DNA from: Catenaria anguillulae PL171 | Lineage: Eukaryota; Blastocladiomycota; Blastocladiomycetes; Blastocladiales; Catenariaceae | Direction of reading: 5' to 3' | Assembly (NCBI GenBank): GCA_002102555.1 | Contig: MCFL01000022.1 | Coordinates: 62,001-126,000 of the forward strand | Length of the DNA: 64,000 nt | Position numbers and translations under genes: made by a program | Shown here: piece after piece, positions 1-10,200 of the stretch | Numbering within the stretch: position 1 is the stretch's first letter | Layout: each line of letters begins with the position of its first letter | Notes under the pieces: model-generated | What the model saw: only the letters and a program-made list of their open reading frames with translations | The model's database searches: none | What the model was told of the DNA's origin: nothing

Positions 1-1
1 C

Positions 2-1089
2 GACTTGCCGCCACTTGTCTGGGCGGAAAACGAGTGCAATCCACCGTCAAGGTACCCTGCGTTGGTCCGCGAGTTGCAAAAACATGTGCCCATGCATTCG
101 TATGGCGAGTGCGAGAATACGTTGCCCAAGGGACGCGATTTTCGGCAGGGTACGCGCACTTAATCGAAGTTATTTACTTGGCACACCGTTCCGGCGCCAA
201 CTGACCACCGCGTTTTTGCTTGTTCCTCTTGTTGATAGCCGAGTCGCACGTCCGCGTCATCGAACCTTACAAGTTTGTCCTGGTCACGGAATACGCCACG
301 TGCGACCAATTTGTCCAATCTAAACTCATGAACGCCTTTCGCGCAGGCATCGTACCCGTGGTTGATGGCCCAAGCAACTACTCGCAAATCGCTCCGTCGC
401 CCAATGCCATCATCCACGTCAACGACTTTGCGTCACTGGCCGACCTGGCCGCCTACTTGGTCAAGGCCGCAAACGACAAGCAGCTTTACCTCAAACACTT
501 GGACTACCGGACACCCGAGGGTCGTACGTCGGCGGCGCAAGCGGCTTGGCGCAAGTTTTGGGGCGTGACCATGGAACGCGGCGAGTGGAGTGGGTGGTGT
601 CACATGTGTGCGTACGCAACGCGCCGGCATTTCGCAAAGCTACGGCGCGTGTTTCCGGACCACAAGGCGTTTGTAAGGGCATTCCAATACCGGCTGACGG
701 ATCAAATGACGTGGCATGACCGTGACCCGAGATTGCCGCCTAGCCCGCACGTGGTCAGTTTTTTGCAGTCGATTCCCGAGCCAGGTAACAGTGGGTATGA
801 TGATGATCCCGAGGACGGGTTGGCCAAGATCAAGTCCGAGTTTAGCGTGCAGGCTGCCGACCAGTCGTGTGTGGTGGGCAAGTGGGCCGAGCTGGACGTG
901 AGCCAGCGCGTGCATGCGAATCGGACATTGGTGGCCAAGCTGTGGAAGCAGGTGCAGGAGCGCCTCAAGGCCGGGTTGGACCCGCTGATGAGTGCGGAGG
1001 ACGAGCAGGATCAGGTGGATGAGGACGACAAGTTGGACGTGAATTATGCGGATTATCCGTCGCTGGTTGCCAAGGCAAAGCTCGTGTAG
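2..1089 (+). CDS. GT10 alpha-1,3-fucosyltransferase, 3' part (5' truncated by window edge)
   Basis: Two visible exons, <2..149 and 239..1089, are joined by an 89-bp GT-AG intron; the split codon reads Ala. The joined protein carries the GT10 core: YKFVLVTEYATCDQF, then a basic and Asn segment (SKLMNAFRAGIVPVV, GPSNY) and the family-typical IHVNDFASLADLAAYL. In this family that region binds GDP-fucose, and the enzymes are Golgi type II membrane proteins that fucosylate glycans. The N-terminal membrane anchor lies outside the window. The tail after about residue 200 is acidic (EDEQDQVDEDD) and not part of the catalytic fold. The acceptor substrate cannot be told from sequence. It is transcribed toward the minus-strand gene at 1268-2646. 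Confidence 0.85.
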
Positions 1090-1267
1090 TGTTGTTTAGT
1101 TAGTCCCCTACCCAACTCGTTCATTCTTGCTCTGTTTTGTCATTCTCTGTCTTTTTTTTAGACCTTATCTTTCACGCACTAATACATGTGTCCCTCCTTG
1201 TACCCGCAACCTGTTGTGTCTATGTATGATCCTTCCAGCTGCTGACCCGAGACATGACATGATACGA

Positions 1268-2646
1268 CTACACGCTCATTTCCTCCACGCCAATCTGAAT
1301 CACACCAACATCAACCTCACCCCCACCCGTGTTGTTTGCCTTGCCCAGTACCTCGTCGCTCATGCCGCTAATCGCCTGTCGCACCATGGCCACATCTGCA
1401 TCCCACGTCTGCTCATCCTCATACTCTCTTCGAATCCGATCCCGGACATGCGCCCACACGGTTCTGGCCTCGGACGCCTCTTGCACACTTATCGGCGGGG
1501 CATCCAACGCTCCCGCCGACGCCATGACGAGCGACGCAAGCAAGCGTGGCAATTGGCGGCGCACTGGCGGGGGAAGCGGGGTCGACCAAGGGTCCAGAAA
1601 CAGGGTCCGGACTTGTGTCAGGGCATGAATGCCGAGTTGTTGCAGCGCCGAGTTTGGGCGTGCAGAGGACAACCATTGGATGGCAAGCGCAAGCTGTGTT
1701 ATGCACCGGCGGGCGTATGTCAGGGTCACGGTCGGACAGGTCGATGTGAGGCTCAAGAGTTGGGTCAAGAGACGGGTGAATTCCTGAATAGGTAGGACAT
1801 TGAGTGTAAGCAGTCCGAGGAAAATAGGGAGTGGGCAACTTGAACCTATACCAATCGTAATTCCGCGTGCATCTTTGGCTGTGACTCTAGCACTTTCAAC
1901 ACGAGCTGCACGACCTCGGCCCAATCATTCATCCACTGACCCGACCTGCTTTCGGCTTGCGCCTTTTCTCCATTCCTTTTATCGTCTCGGTCCACCTTGA
2001 CTCCATAGTCTGCACGCAAATCCATCAGCCCAATCAAACAGGAGCCCACTATCGACACTTCGTCTTTTGCTTCCACCGTCGTCAACACGATCCTGTCCAA
2101 GAGGGCTTGCCAAAGCACCAAGTGCCAGTTTGACCTGCGCAACAAGTGTGCCGACGTGTGCTGGGCTCTCGAGTACGGTTGCGTGCACAACGAGACAAGG
2201 ATATGCTCGAGAGAGCGCAAGGCGTGCATGCGGGCGGCAGGCCAGTCGGCGAGGTCATTATTGCCCAGCAAGTGCAGCGCAGCAGGAAGAATCGGGGTCA
2301 GGTACGGCGCCAAATGATGTGGGGTTGGGAGGGCGAGGACGGCGGCGGAATACGCAGACATGAGGTCGACCGAAAGCGATGGGTTGGCATTGGATTGCGG
2401 GGCCAGAATGGCGGTGGCGGCGTCACGGGCGGCGAGGCAAATGGCCGAGTGTTGGACATTGTTTTGGGTGTGATGTGGATCGTCTTGGGAGGAGTCCAGC
2501 GCATGAGCAGGGGTTGGCGAGGGTGCGCGAGCCCCAGAGGGCAGGCGGATCGATGCAAGTGAGGGTGGTGGCAGGACGAGGCCGAGGCCGAGGCCCGTGG
2601 AGGATGTTGCACTGTGTCTTGAAGAGTGCATTGTGGGATGTATCAT
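1268..2646 (-). CDS. HEAT-like helical protein, possible TTI2 (TELO2-interacting protein 2)
   Basis: Exons 1852..2646 and 1268..1783, with a 68-bp phase-0 intron (donor GTATAG, acceptor TATTCAG). The roughly 436-residue product is rich in Leu/Ala helices without recognisable catalytic motifs. The central part (HLAPYLTPILPAALHLLG, then HLLRRSNWHLVLWQALLD) and the C-terminal run (LQQLGIHALTQVRTLFLDPW) resemble the order seen in TTI2, a subunit of the TTT complex that stabilises PIKK kinases such as TOR and ATM. That resemblance is from memory of the family and is weak. The first 80 residues are Ser/Pro-rich and probably disordered. It could be another HEAT-repeat protein. The ATG at 2646 is the first in frame. 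Confidence 0.5.
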
Positions 2647-2863
2647 ATTGGTGTTGTCTTGCGATCATGATCGATATCGATTTTTGTCTCTGCACTGTCG
2701 TGCCGACTCGAAGTGTCACTGTCGAGTTGGTGCGTTCGTTTTTGTCACGTCAGCATTCGCATTGAGCTCTTCTTCTCTGCCTCTGTCTGGCCATAGGATT
2801 CACTTGTCTCCAGACCAGAGCGAGCCATTCGCCAACCCACGGCCGTTAATTCTCCACATCACC

Positions 2864-3808
2864 ATGCCCACCTCGTTCCTCGGCCTCGAAAACACCCACA
2901 TCTTTGTCACGGGCGCCTCTGGCGGCCTTGGCGTTGCGCTCGTCCGCCAGCTCGTTGTCGAAGCGGGCGCCCGGGTCACTGCGCACCACAACTCACCCCT
3001 CAACCAAATCACTTCTCCACTGGCCCTGCTGGCCAAGGAACTGGGTCCGAACCGTGTACGTACCGTGCAAGCGAGCGCCACGGACGAAGACCAAGTTGCG
3101 CGTGCGATCCAGGCGAGCATGATGCCCGACTTGGACGGCCAAGGCGGGTTTGGCCATGTGCCCACCGTGCTGGTCGTGTGCCATGGCATTTGGCCAGAGG
3201 AGGATGTAAGTGTTGCTGATATGGATTTCAAGCGGTGGAAGAAGACACTGGCGGTCAATCTCGATGTGCGCCGTTTTATGTCCCAGATTATCATTCCTTC
3301 ATCCGCTCCTTCCCTGACACAACCTATTCGCTGTTTTGCATGTGCATAGGGCACATTCTTTTTCCTCAAGCACTGGCTGCGCGCCATTCGGTCCGCCAAC
3401 CTGCCACCAACCCATCCAAACATCTCGGCCGTCCTGGTGGGCTCCACCGCCGCAAAGTTTGGCGAAGCCATGCATGCCGACTATGCCGCAAGCAAGGCTG
3501 CCTTCCAACCGGGCGGCTTGCTGCTTTCGCTCAAGAACGAGCTCGTCAAGATCCACCCACGTGCACGCATCAACACGGTGGCCCCCGGGTGGATTCGCAC
3601 GCCCATGGCAGCACGTGCCATGGAAGATCCACAGCTGTTGGGCCAGGCCATGGCGACCAGTCCGCTGAGGAAGGTCAGTGAGCCCGAGGATGTGGGCAGG
3701 GCGATCATGTACTTGGCGTCGGGCAGGGCGTCGGGGAATGTCACGGGAACCGTTGTGGATGTGAATGCGGGCATGGAGGGTAGGTTGCTGTACCCGCCAA
3801 AGTTGTGA
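2864..3808 (+). CDS. Short-chain dehydrogenase/reductase (classical SDR)
   Basis: Exons 2864..3265 and 3350..3808 (84-bp phase-0 intron) give 286 residues. The Rossmann nucleotide-binding motif TGASGGLG is at residues 17-24. The catalytic set is Ser166 (in LVGSTAAKFG), Tyr179 and Lys183 (YAASK). The intron falls exactly in the conserved VNLDGTFFFLKHW element, which supports the splice choice. The C-terminal VNTVAPGWIRTPM-like segment and VSEPEDVGRAIMYLAS are typical of NAD(P)H-dependent classical SDRs. No targeting signal is seen. The substrate cannot be assigned. It is tail to tail with DAD1, with stops 92 bp apart. Confidence 0.88.
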
Positions 3809-3900
3809 ACGGTGCGGGGCGGATCATGAAAGGCTGTGCAGTTCGACCATGGAAAAATTGTGTATATGTCGTGCACGAAAAACCAACAAGAGATTGTTGC

Positions 3901-4452
3901 CTAACCGAGGAAATGTACAGTGATGAATTGAAGGAGGATTTGGCCAATTACAAAATGAGCCAGTGCCCTACAAATACCGAAAATCGTGGCGATCGAGTCA
4001 ATCGGCATGTCGGACGGGTCACGCATAAAAAAAATGGGCCCCAGAGGGCAGTCAACGGACCGGTGTGGATTCCATTGGATCGAGCCCTTGTTTTCTGGAT
4101 TGCACTGCATCCGAAGCGACACTGCAAGTATCCGCATCAAATCGAGGGTCAGTCAGCCCAGTCAAATCGCATCTGCCACCCAGGACGACATGTGGATTGA
4201 TGGATGAATCACGAGCACACACACCTCCAAGCACAAACGACGCTACCGCGTTTCCAAAGCTGGCAAGGAACGCATTGAACGGATAGTTGCCCGCCAGCAG
4301 GACATAGACAAACTGGATGATGCCCGACATCAACATGAAGACCAGGTAGGTGTCGATCAGCTTGAGGAGCGGCGGCGTGGTCTTTGCGTAGCTGTGCCAA
4401 AGCGCCCACACGGCGCCGTCCAGCGTGTTGCTGGAGGAAGCCACTTTTTCAT
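3901..4452 (-). CDS. DAD1: Oligosaccharyltransferase subunit DAD1/OST2
   Basis: Exons 4225..(4452), 4061..4121 and 3901..3967. Joined, they give the DAD1 fold: TPPLLKLIDTYLVFMLMSG, GIIQFVYVLLAG, FNAFLASFGNAVASFVLG, then VSLRMQCNPENKG and the C-terminal helix RALAHFVIGQILLQF ending HFLG. DAD1 is a small three-helix ER membrane subunit needed for N-glycosylation. The second intron has an uncommon GTCCGT donor, but the join restores the conserved Arg-Ala boundary. No ATG lies in frame near the expected start. The ATG at 4452 would fit if the five-base A run just after it (minus strand) were one base longer; otherwise only a distant ATG at 4699 is in frame, giving an unlikely Cys/Gln extension. 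Confidence 0.88.
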
Positions 4453-4657
4453 GGATTGCGGATTCATGGGTGCCATTGCGCGAGGTCTGCTGTACTCTTT
4501 TGATAGGCTGCGGGGTGCATGAGATTTCATAATTGTGCCCTCCTTCAAGGCAAAAGTGTGTGGCAAAGCGGGCTGTCGATCGGGCGCGTTTGTGGCCTCT
4601 GTTCTCGCTCTGTTCTCGACGGACTCGTTCATGCCTCACAACAGAGAGAGCTCGAGA

Positions 4658-4698
4658 CGGAAACGGAGACGGACACTGACATTGACACTGACATCGCA
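4658..4698. repeat. Imperfect GAC/ACTGAC simple repeat
   Basis: Low-complexity purine-rich tract with repeated GGAGACGGA and ACTGACA units just upstream of DAD1. It accounts for the Cys/Gln-rich translation upstream of DAD1 and is not itself coding. Confidence 0.6.
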
Positions 4699-4791
4699 TG
4701 ACGCAAGGAAATATGACAAAGAAAACGAGAGAATGAATACAATATTCAAGAGGGAAATCAAGCAGGGCCGAAGAAAGGCAGCAATATCACA

Positions 4792-6993
4792 TCACTGCCG
4801 CGGAATACCATTTGGGCAAAAGCCAGCTTCCGTCCACCACTTTGCAACAACGGCTGGGACCTCAAAGTCCCCAGTCACGAGGCGCCGTGGGCATTTAGTG
4901 ACAGCGATGCCCGAGTCTTTCAACAACCACTCCAGCACATGGCAATTCCCCTTGACGCTCGCTTCTATAAGCGACATCTCCAGTTCGTCCTCCAAGTCGT
5001 ACAGATACTCTTGACTCTGTTTGGTCATGTGCATGAGAAGCGCCAAGTTACCAGTGGCAGCCGCATTTGCCGGACCCAAAGCTTGAAACTTGTCAATCTT
5101 GAGCATGGACTGCAGAAGGTGGATGTGAATTGGGTTTGGGAACCAGCCGCGTGCAACTTGTGTCATGCACACTTGCGGAACATTGTACCGCCACCAAAGC
5201 AAGGACGGGCCATGGCATTGTCTATCGAACCGCGGGCCAACACCCCATTCATAGCGGGGGAGGTTTTGATTTTGAAAAGCCTTCACAAACGCATCCAACT
5301 GCACCCTAGCTGTGTACAATAACCAATCCAGCACATCGATTCGGCCCTGGCCACTGGCCACGAAAATGCACAGCACAAAGTCGATTGGAACACCAGAATC
5401 ATGCCACAACTGCAATGCCTCGATACAATCTTGTGGCGTTTCCCACTCACCATCAGCGGTGCACAAATGCTTGTACGCTAGGCCATAATCGACACGACAA
5501 TTCAACCGTGGGTCCTTGTGCAGATTCAGCCACCACTTGATCACAGGCACATTCGCTTTGGAGCACGGATGATTGAGATAGTAGGCCACATTCACAGAAT
5601 CACCATTCCAGGATGGAAACAGGTCATGAGCAGGCAATTTGTCGAGCCACCATTCCAACACAAGTATACTATTTGCCGACATGGGTTTGATAACAATATT
5701 TCAGATTGCAGCACGTCGTTGAGACACATACCCAATGGCAAAAGCTGGGCGTGCAACCATTCAAGTACCGCGTCGTCATGTCCACTATTCGCCACGCCAA
5801 AACAATGCAAATCTCAGTCTCATTGAGCTTGTAGTCATTTGCAAGCAACCAGTCCAGTAAATAGGTTTGCCCCTTTTCGCACGCCTTGACAAACGGATCA
5901 TAATCCTGTGGATGCCATGGACTTGCAACCGCAACCGCGGTCACGTCCACATGGCCTGAATCCATTCCAAAACGCCCAAATCATCACCAGTCACAGCACC
6001 GACTGCGAGCGACAGGAGCTGAGAGCGAGAACCAACAAGGAATCCTTTACGATGCAACCACTGAATGGCAAACAAGTCGCCATTGCGGCAAGCAGCCTCG
6101 GATGCATGCCAATACTCAAGGTTAGAAATGATGATTCCAAGTCGATCGATCCAATCCAGCAGCTTGCCATTGACGGCATGCATTAGGACATGCATTTGGT
6201 TGTTTACGAGCAACCCATTGGCCTGCTTGATCGATTCCGGATACTGCTCACACCATTCCAATACTTGGACATGTGCGCCCTTCATTCCACCAAGGACCAC
6301 CTTGCCAAGCGGCAGCATCTCAACCAAACCCATTCCTGCTTTGGAATACCACCACTCAAGAACACCGACATGACCCTCTTGTGCCACATGTTCCAAAACC
6401 ATGTGCTCAATTACCCTTGCACCCGCAGCAAACTCGCCGCCGGGCAAATGCACCAAAAGCCACTCCAAAACATGCATGTGCCCTGCAACGCTGGCCTCGC
6501 GAATACATGCTTGAATCGAGACCTTGTCCAAGTGCGGAAACCCGCGGCCCTGCCACCATTCCAGCACACATACATGGCCCTGGCGGCATGTCAGCTCGAG
6601 CGATGGCGCGTGCCAATTCAAAAGCAATTGCGACTCGTCCATCCACCAATCAAGCACTTCGACATGGCCAACCTCCATGGCAACATCCAAGGTGGACTTG
6701 TAGTTGATTGGGCGGCCGCCAGGTTGCCTGCTCCACTTGTGCATAAACCGCAGTAGCTCGACATTGCCGACTTTGGTTGCCGTATCGAGGTCAATGTGCG
6801 GTAGGTGCATGAGCGCGGCCTCGGTGGCCAACGGCGCAAGCGAGCGTGCAATAGTGTTGAGCGGATGAGCGATAGCGGCTGGGTTCCAGCGAGACGAGAC
6901 GGCCACGAGGTGGACGATGCAAGCGAGAATCGGGTCGGCGAGTTCGAGTGGCAGCGACGCAGACGCTGGCGGTAATGGATTCATGTGGTTCAT
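4792..6993 (-). CDS. Ankyrin-like repeat protein with VLEWW repeats; frame interrupted three times
   Basis: An intact 350-codon frame (6993 to 5941) starts with LPLELADPILAC and continues with about eight repeats of the form GHVxVLEWW. The repeat pattern carries on without a break in similarity through three further frames: about 5945-5820 (YLLDWLLANDYKL), about 5820-5700 (HDDAVLEWLHAQLLP) and 5682-4792 (NSILVLEWWLDKLP to the stop). Each switch equals loss of one base, and none has a convincing GT-AG intron. Read as one gene the product would be about 730 residues. Such diverged ankyrin-like proteins form large families in blastocladiomycete genomes (from memory) and probably bind other proteins. 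Either a pseudogene or a gene carrying consensus errors; the latter is favoured. Two separate genes is another possibility. Confidence 0.7.
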
Positions 6994-6995
6994 TG

Positions 6996-7004
6996 CTTTA
7001 TATA
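6996..7004 (-). promoter_or_regulatory. TATATAAAG element abutting the ankyrin-like gene start
   Basis: TATATAAAG on the minus strand ends two bases before the first ATG (6993). A TATA box so close to an ATG would place transcription start inside the coding sequence. Either a downstream ATG is used or the element is not a TATA box. Confidence 0.3.
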
Positions 7005-7640
7005 TGCATCGGTCACCTGATTCAATGCTGATTGCGTTGCTTGAGAACTAAAGAGGGGAGACAGCGAATGTCATTTCCAACGCTTTTGGCTGAGCACTCC
7101 TCATTCAAGTTTGGCTAAGGATGTTTTTCTTGCCCACGACACTATCTTGCTCACGTCGTCTTATTTGCTACCGTACTTCCCTTCCCTCCTCAATCGCTCG
7201 AGGCTGCATGGTTTGCACTCCCTCGCACCGACAACTGAAACATAAAACAGCAGGGAGAAATCAGACGATTGGTCCTCAGGAATCCGACAGCAACCGGACC
7301 TTTTGGCGTGTCGGGGCCTGTTGTTCTTCAGAAAAGTCTGTCAAAGCCAATATTCTTCACGGGACATTAAAGTAACATTATCTGAGTGCAGTTCTATGAA
7401 CATACACGCAGGTAAGTTTCTCTACTGATTTGGAATGAAGAACATTTGAAAAGGGAGAATGGTGGAGGGGTCCGTTGCTCGCTTTATACTGGGTCCAAAA
7501 TCATGCTTGTCACTGTGCATGGATCGGCCCATGGAGACGGGTCATGTGTATGTGAGACAAGCAGGTGTGGCTCGCGAACGCGAACGCGGCCTGTCACGCC
7601 GGAGGATAGCGCTTTCAAACACAGGATCCATCCACAACAA
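7005..7640. other. Intergenic, no gene seen
   Basis: Short open frames only, none with a recognisable motif or consistent codon use. It holds the upstream region of the ankyrin-like gene. Confidence 0.5.
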
Positions 7641-7706
7641 GGTCCTGTGGCCCAGCGGCTAAGGCGCCTGACAACGGATCAGGAAATCCAAGAAATGGTG
7701 TCCTTG
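7641..7706 (+). pseudogene. Degenerate tRNA-Arg(ACG) remnant
   Basis: The 5' half matches a eukaryotic tRNA-Arg: GGTCCTG start, TGGCCCAGCGG (box A), and a perfect CCTGA/TCAGG anticodon stem around the loop CAACGGA (anticodon ACG). Position 33 is A instead of the nearly invariant U. The 3' half has no GGTTCRA box B and no acceptor strand complementary to GGTCCTG. It is therefore a tRNA pseudogene or tRNA-derived fragment rather than a working gene. Confidence 0.6.
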
Positions 7707-8434
7707 TGTTTTCAGTGAGAGCAGAGTCAGTGAGAATAACCGAGGTGGGCTTTGATCAGCCAGCGGCTGCGCAGACCTCGCGATTGGTATGTATGTATGA
7801 CGCTTCCGTGATGTCTCATGGAAAGATTCGCATTATTGATGGCCCTGGTTGAGCACCGTTCATCAAGATCGAACATGATGCCAGAGATGCAGGCAGGTGA
7901 GACGTAAATCTGGTGCGAGACAAGGACTTCCAAAGCCGCAAACGCATCCTTTCTTGCAAATGACGCGTTGGGTGTCCGCACTCGTGTCCGTCCGCGCTCG
8001 CATGTCGGAATGTGACCCACGTTCCATCACTGCCTGAATTCACAAGTTTGCTCGGTATGACCTGCATTCGGTTGGCACAAGACATACAAGGGCACGTCGA
8101 TCCGCGGTCCGTGTCCTGTCTTTTCACACGCATACATGCTGGCACTTGAGCCGACTGGATCTAAATGGTGTGGAATCAATCATGTTGATACTGCTCGAAA
8201 AATCACGAGGATTCACTGATTTGAAAAACCACGAGACGAAGCGTCAAAAAATCATGGGTTTAAATGTCAATTTCAGGACTGTGACAAGGGCTACAACATG
8301 AATCATTGTACCTCGCTCATGAGGCTGCCCCCAAGATGTCGTGTATGCGCGGGAACTCGTCGGATGCGTGTGCTGGCTGGGTTTCTCCCCGCCCATTCCC
8401 TGCGTGCATGATCTCCATGCCAGGCGGTCGAAGG
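7707..8434. other. Intergenic, no gene seen
   Basis: No supported gene. The right end is the promoter region of the subtilisin gene. Confidence 0.5.
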
Positions 8435-8440
8435 TATAAA
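8435..8440 (+). promoter_or_regulatory. TATA box of the subtilisin gene
   Basis: TATAAA in the context GGTATAAAGTC lies 150 bp upstream of the ATG at 8590, a plausible core promoter position for a short leader. Confidence 0.5.
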
Positions 8441-8589
8441 GTCGGCACAATGCCCCTCCGCCGTTTCTCCTATTCTCCGGCTCTCATCAGACAGGATTAT
8501 CCATGCTTTCCTTTCCACCCCCTCTCATCCAAATACACATCCCTAGACCGCCGTTGGTGCTCCCATTTATCCACATATACTGTCTCACC

Positions 8590-10062
8590 ATGACGCGCAT
8601 ATCGATCATCTTGTTGCTTCTCGTCTCGCTCGCGCACTTGCTCGCCTCAACCAACGGCGCCCCGACCGCGACACCCACCAAGTACATAATCACCTTGAAA
8701 CCCACTGTCAACCAGCATCTTTTCACCCGCTCGCTGCACGCCGAACTTGCTGCGTCCGCCGAATCTGCATCGCTCAACCGCATTCACGACGAGTATTCAA
8801 TCGCCGACCACTTCAAGGCCTACACTGGCACCTTTTCGCCGAGCATCATTGCCAAATTGCGCCAGCATTCGGCCGTCGAGGCGATTGAGCCCGATGGAAT
8901 CGTGCACGCGTTTGGGACTGGCGGAAGCAAGCGCCAGGACAATCCACTGTCGTGGGGATTGGCAAGGGTGAGCCAGCGCGAAAATCCAAAGTATCCAGGC
9001 GCGTATGTGTATCCTGCGCATGGCGGAGATGGAGTGGATGTGTATGTGATTGATACTGGTACGAATATCAACTTGTCAGCGCAATTGCGTTCCTTAAACC
9101 TCACGCTTGCGCGTTCCCACAGGTATCATGGCCAATCATACCGACTTTGAAGGCCGCGCTTCGCACGCTTGGTCGGCCGTCAAATCGTGGCCCGAAACGG
9201 ATGGTACACTGTACCTGGACTCATCCGCCATTCAAATCGCCATATTCACACCTTGATCCCAAACTGTAGACAATGGCCACGGCACCCATGTTGCCTCCAC
9301 CATTGCCGGCCGCCTCCACGGCCTCGCCAAACGCTCGCGCCTCCATGGCGTCAAAGTCCTGTCGGCTACAGGGTCCGGGTCCATCTTTGGTGTTCTTGGT
9401 GGCATCCGCTTTGTCGCCGACCAAGCACAGCGCCAAGGCAACAAGACTGTGATTGCCAATATGTCGCTTGGCGGGGCGTTTAATTTCGCCGTGAATCGTG
9501 CCGTGGCCGCTGCCGCACGTGTGGGCGTCATGTTTGCGTTTGCCGCTGGGAACGAGGCGGGCGATGCGTGTGATGTGTCGCTGGCGTCCAGTCCGTATGG
9601 GGTCACGGTGGCCGCGGGCGTGAGGAATGAGACAGTTGCGTGGTTTAGCAACTGGGGTCGATGCGTGGATGGTACGGTTCGTCGCAGTCTTACTTTCCGC
9701 TGATGCATCGGACGCACTTGCTGACATGACATGACCGACTCGAAAGTGATTGCGCCTGGGTTCAACATCACGGCAGCATACATTGACGGCGGCGTTGAGA
9801 CATGGTCGGGAACGTCCATGGCGAGGTATGTTGGCACTCACCCACGATTTCATAGTTGTGCTCAGCCAGATGGATACTGACCTTGTTGACTGTCCATTAC
9901 AGCCCCCATGTTGCCGGCGCACTTGCCTTGATTCTGGCCAACGACCCAATGCAGACACCGGAACAAGTCAAAGCCAAGCTGCTGAGCGCGACGACCAACG
10001 GGACCATCCAAGGCGATTTGCGCGAGACGCCGAACCGGGTCTTATACGTGCAGCCCGAGTAA
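8590..10062 (+). CDS. Secreted subtilisin-like serine protease (S8, proteinase K type) with I9 propeptide
   Basis: Five exons (8590..9058, 9123..9203, 9270..9671, 9747..9825, 9903..10062) give 396 residues. A signal peptide (about 1-23, IILLLLVSLAHLLA) is followed by an I9 inhibitor propeptide (YIITLKP to about residue 115) and the peptidase domain. The triad is Asp155 (VIDTG), His187 (NGHGTHVA) and Ser341 (GTSMA), with oxyanion Asn278 (AAGNE). Introns sit next to each catalytic residue, and every join restores a family motif. Expected role: extracellular protein degradation after autocatalytic removal of the propeptide. The C-terminus ends shortly after the last helix, with no extra domain. 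It converges on MSH5, 138 bp away. Confidence 0.95.
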
Positions 10063-10200
10063 GTCAATAGAACGACTCGAGACAACGGAATGAGAAGGAT
10101 GATGGCGTTTGAATTGCTAGTAAATTGTGTTTGTTTGAATATTATCAAGTGTCGAATACATTTGTTGGTTGTCGAAAACCCCACACTCTGAATGATTGAT

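Noticed and set aside
9221-9958. 245-codon frame antisense to the subtilisin
   Set aside because: Crosses introns and catalytic exons of a confident gene on the other strand.
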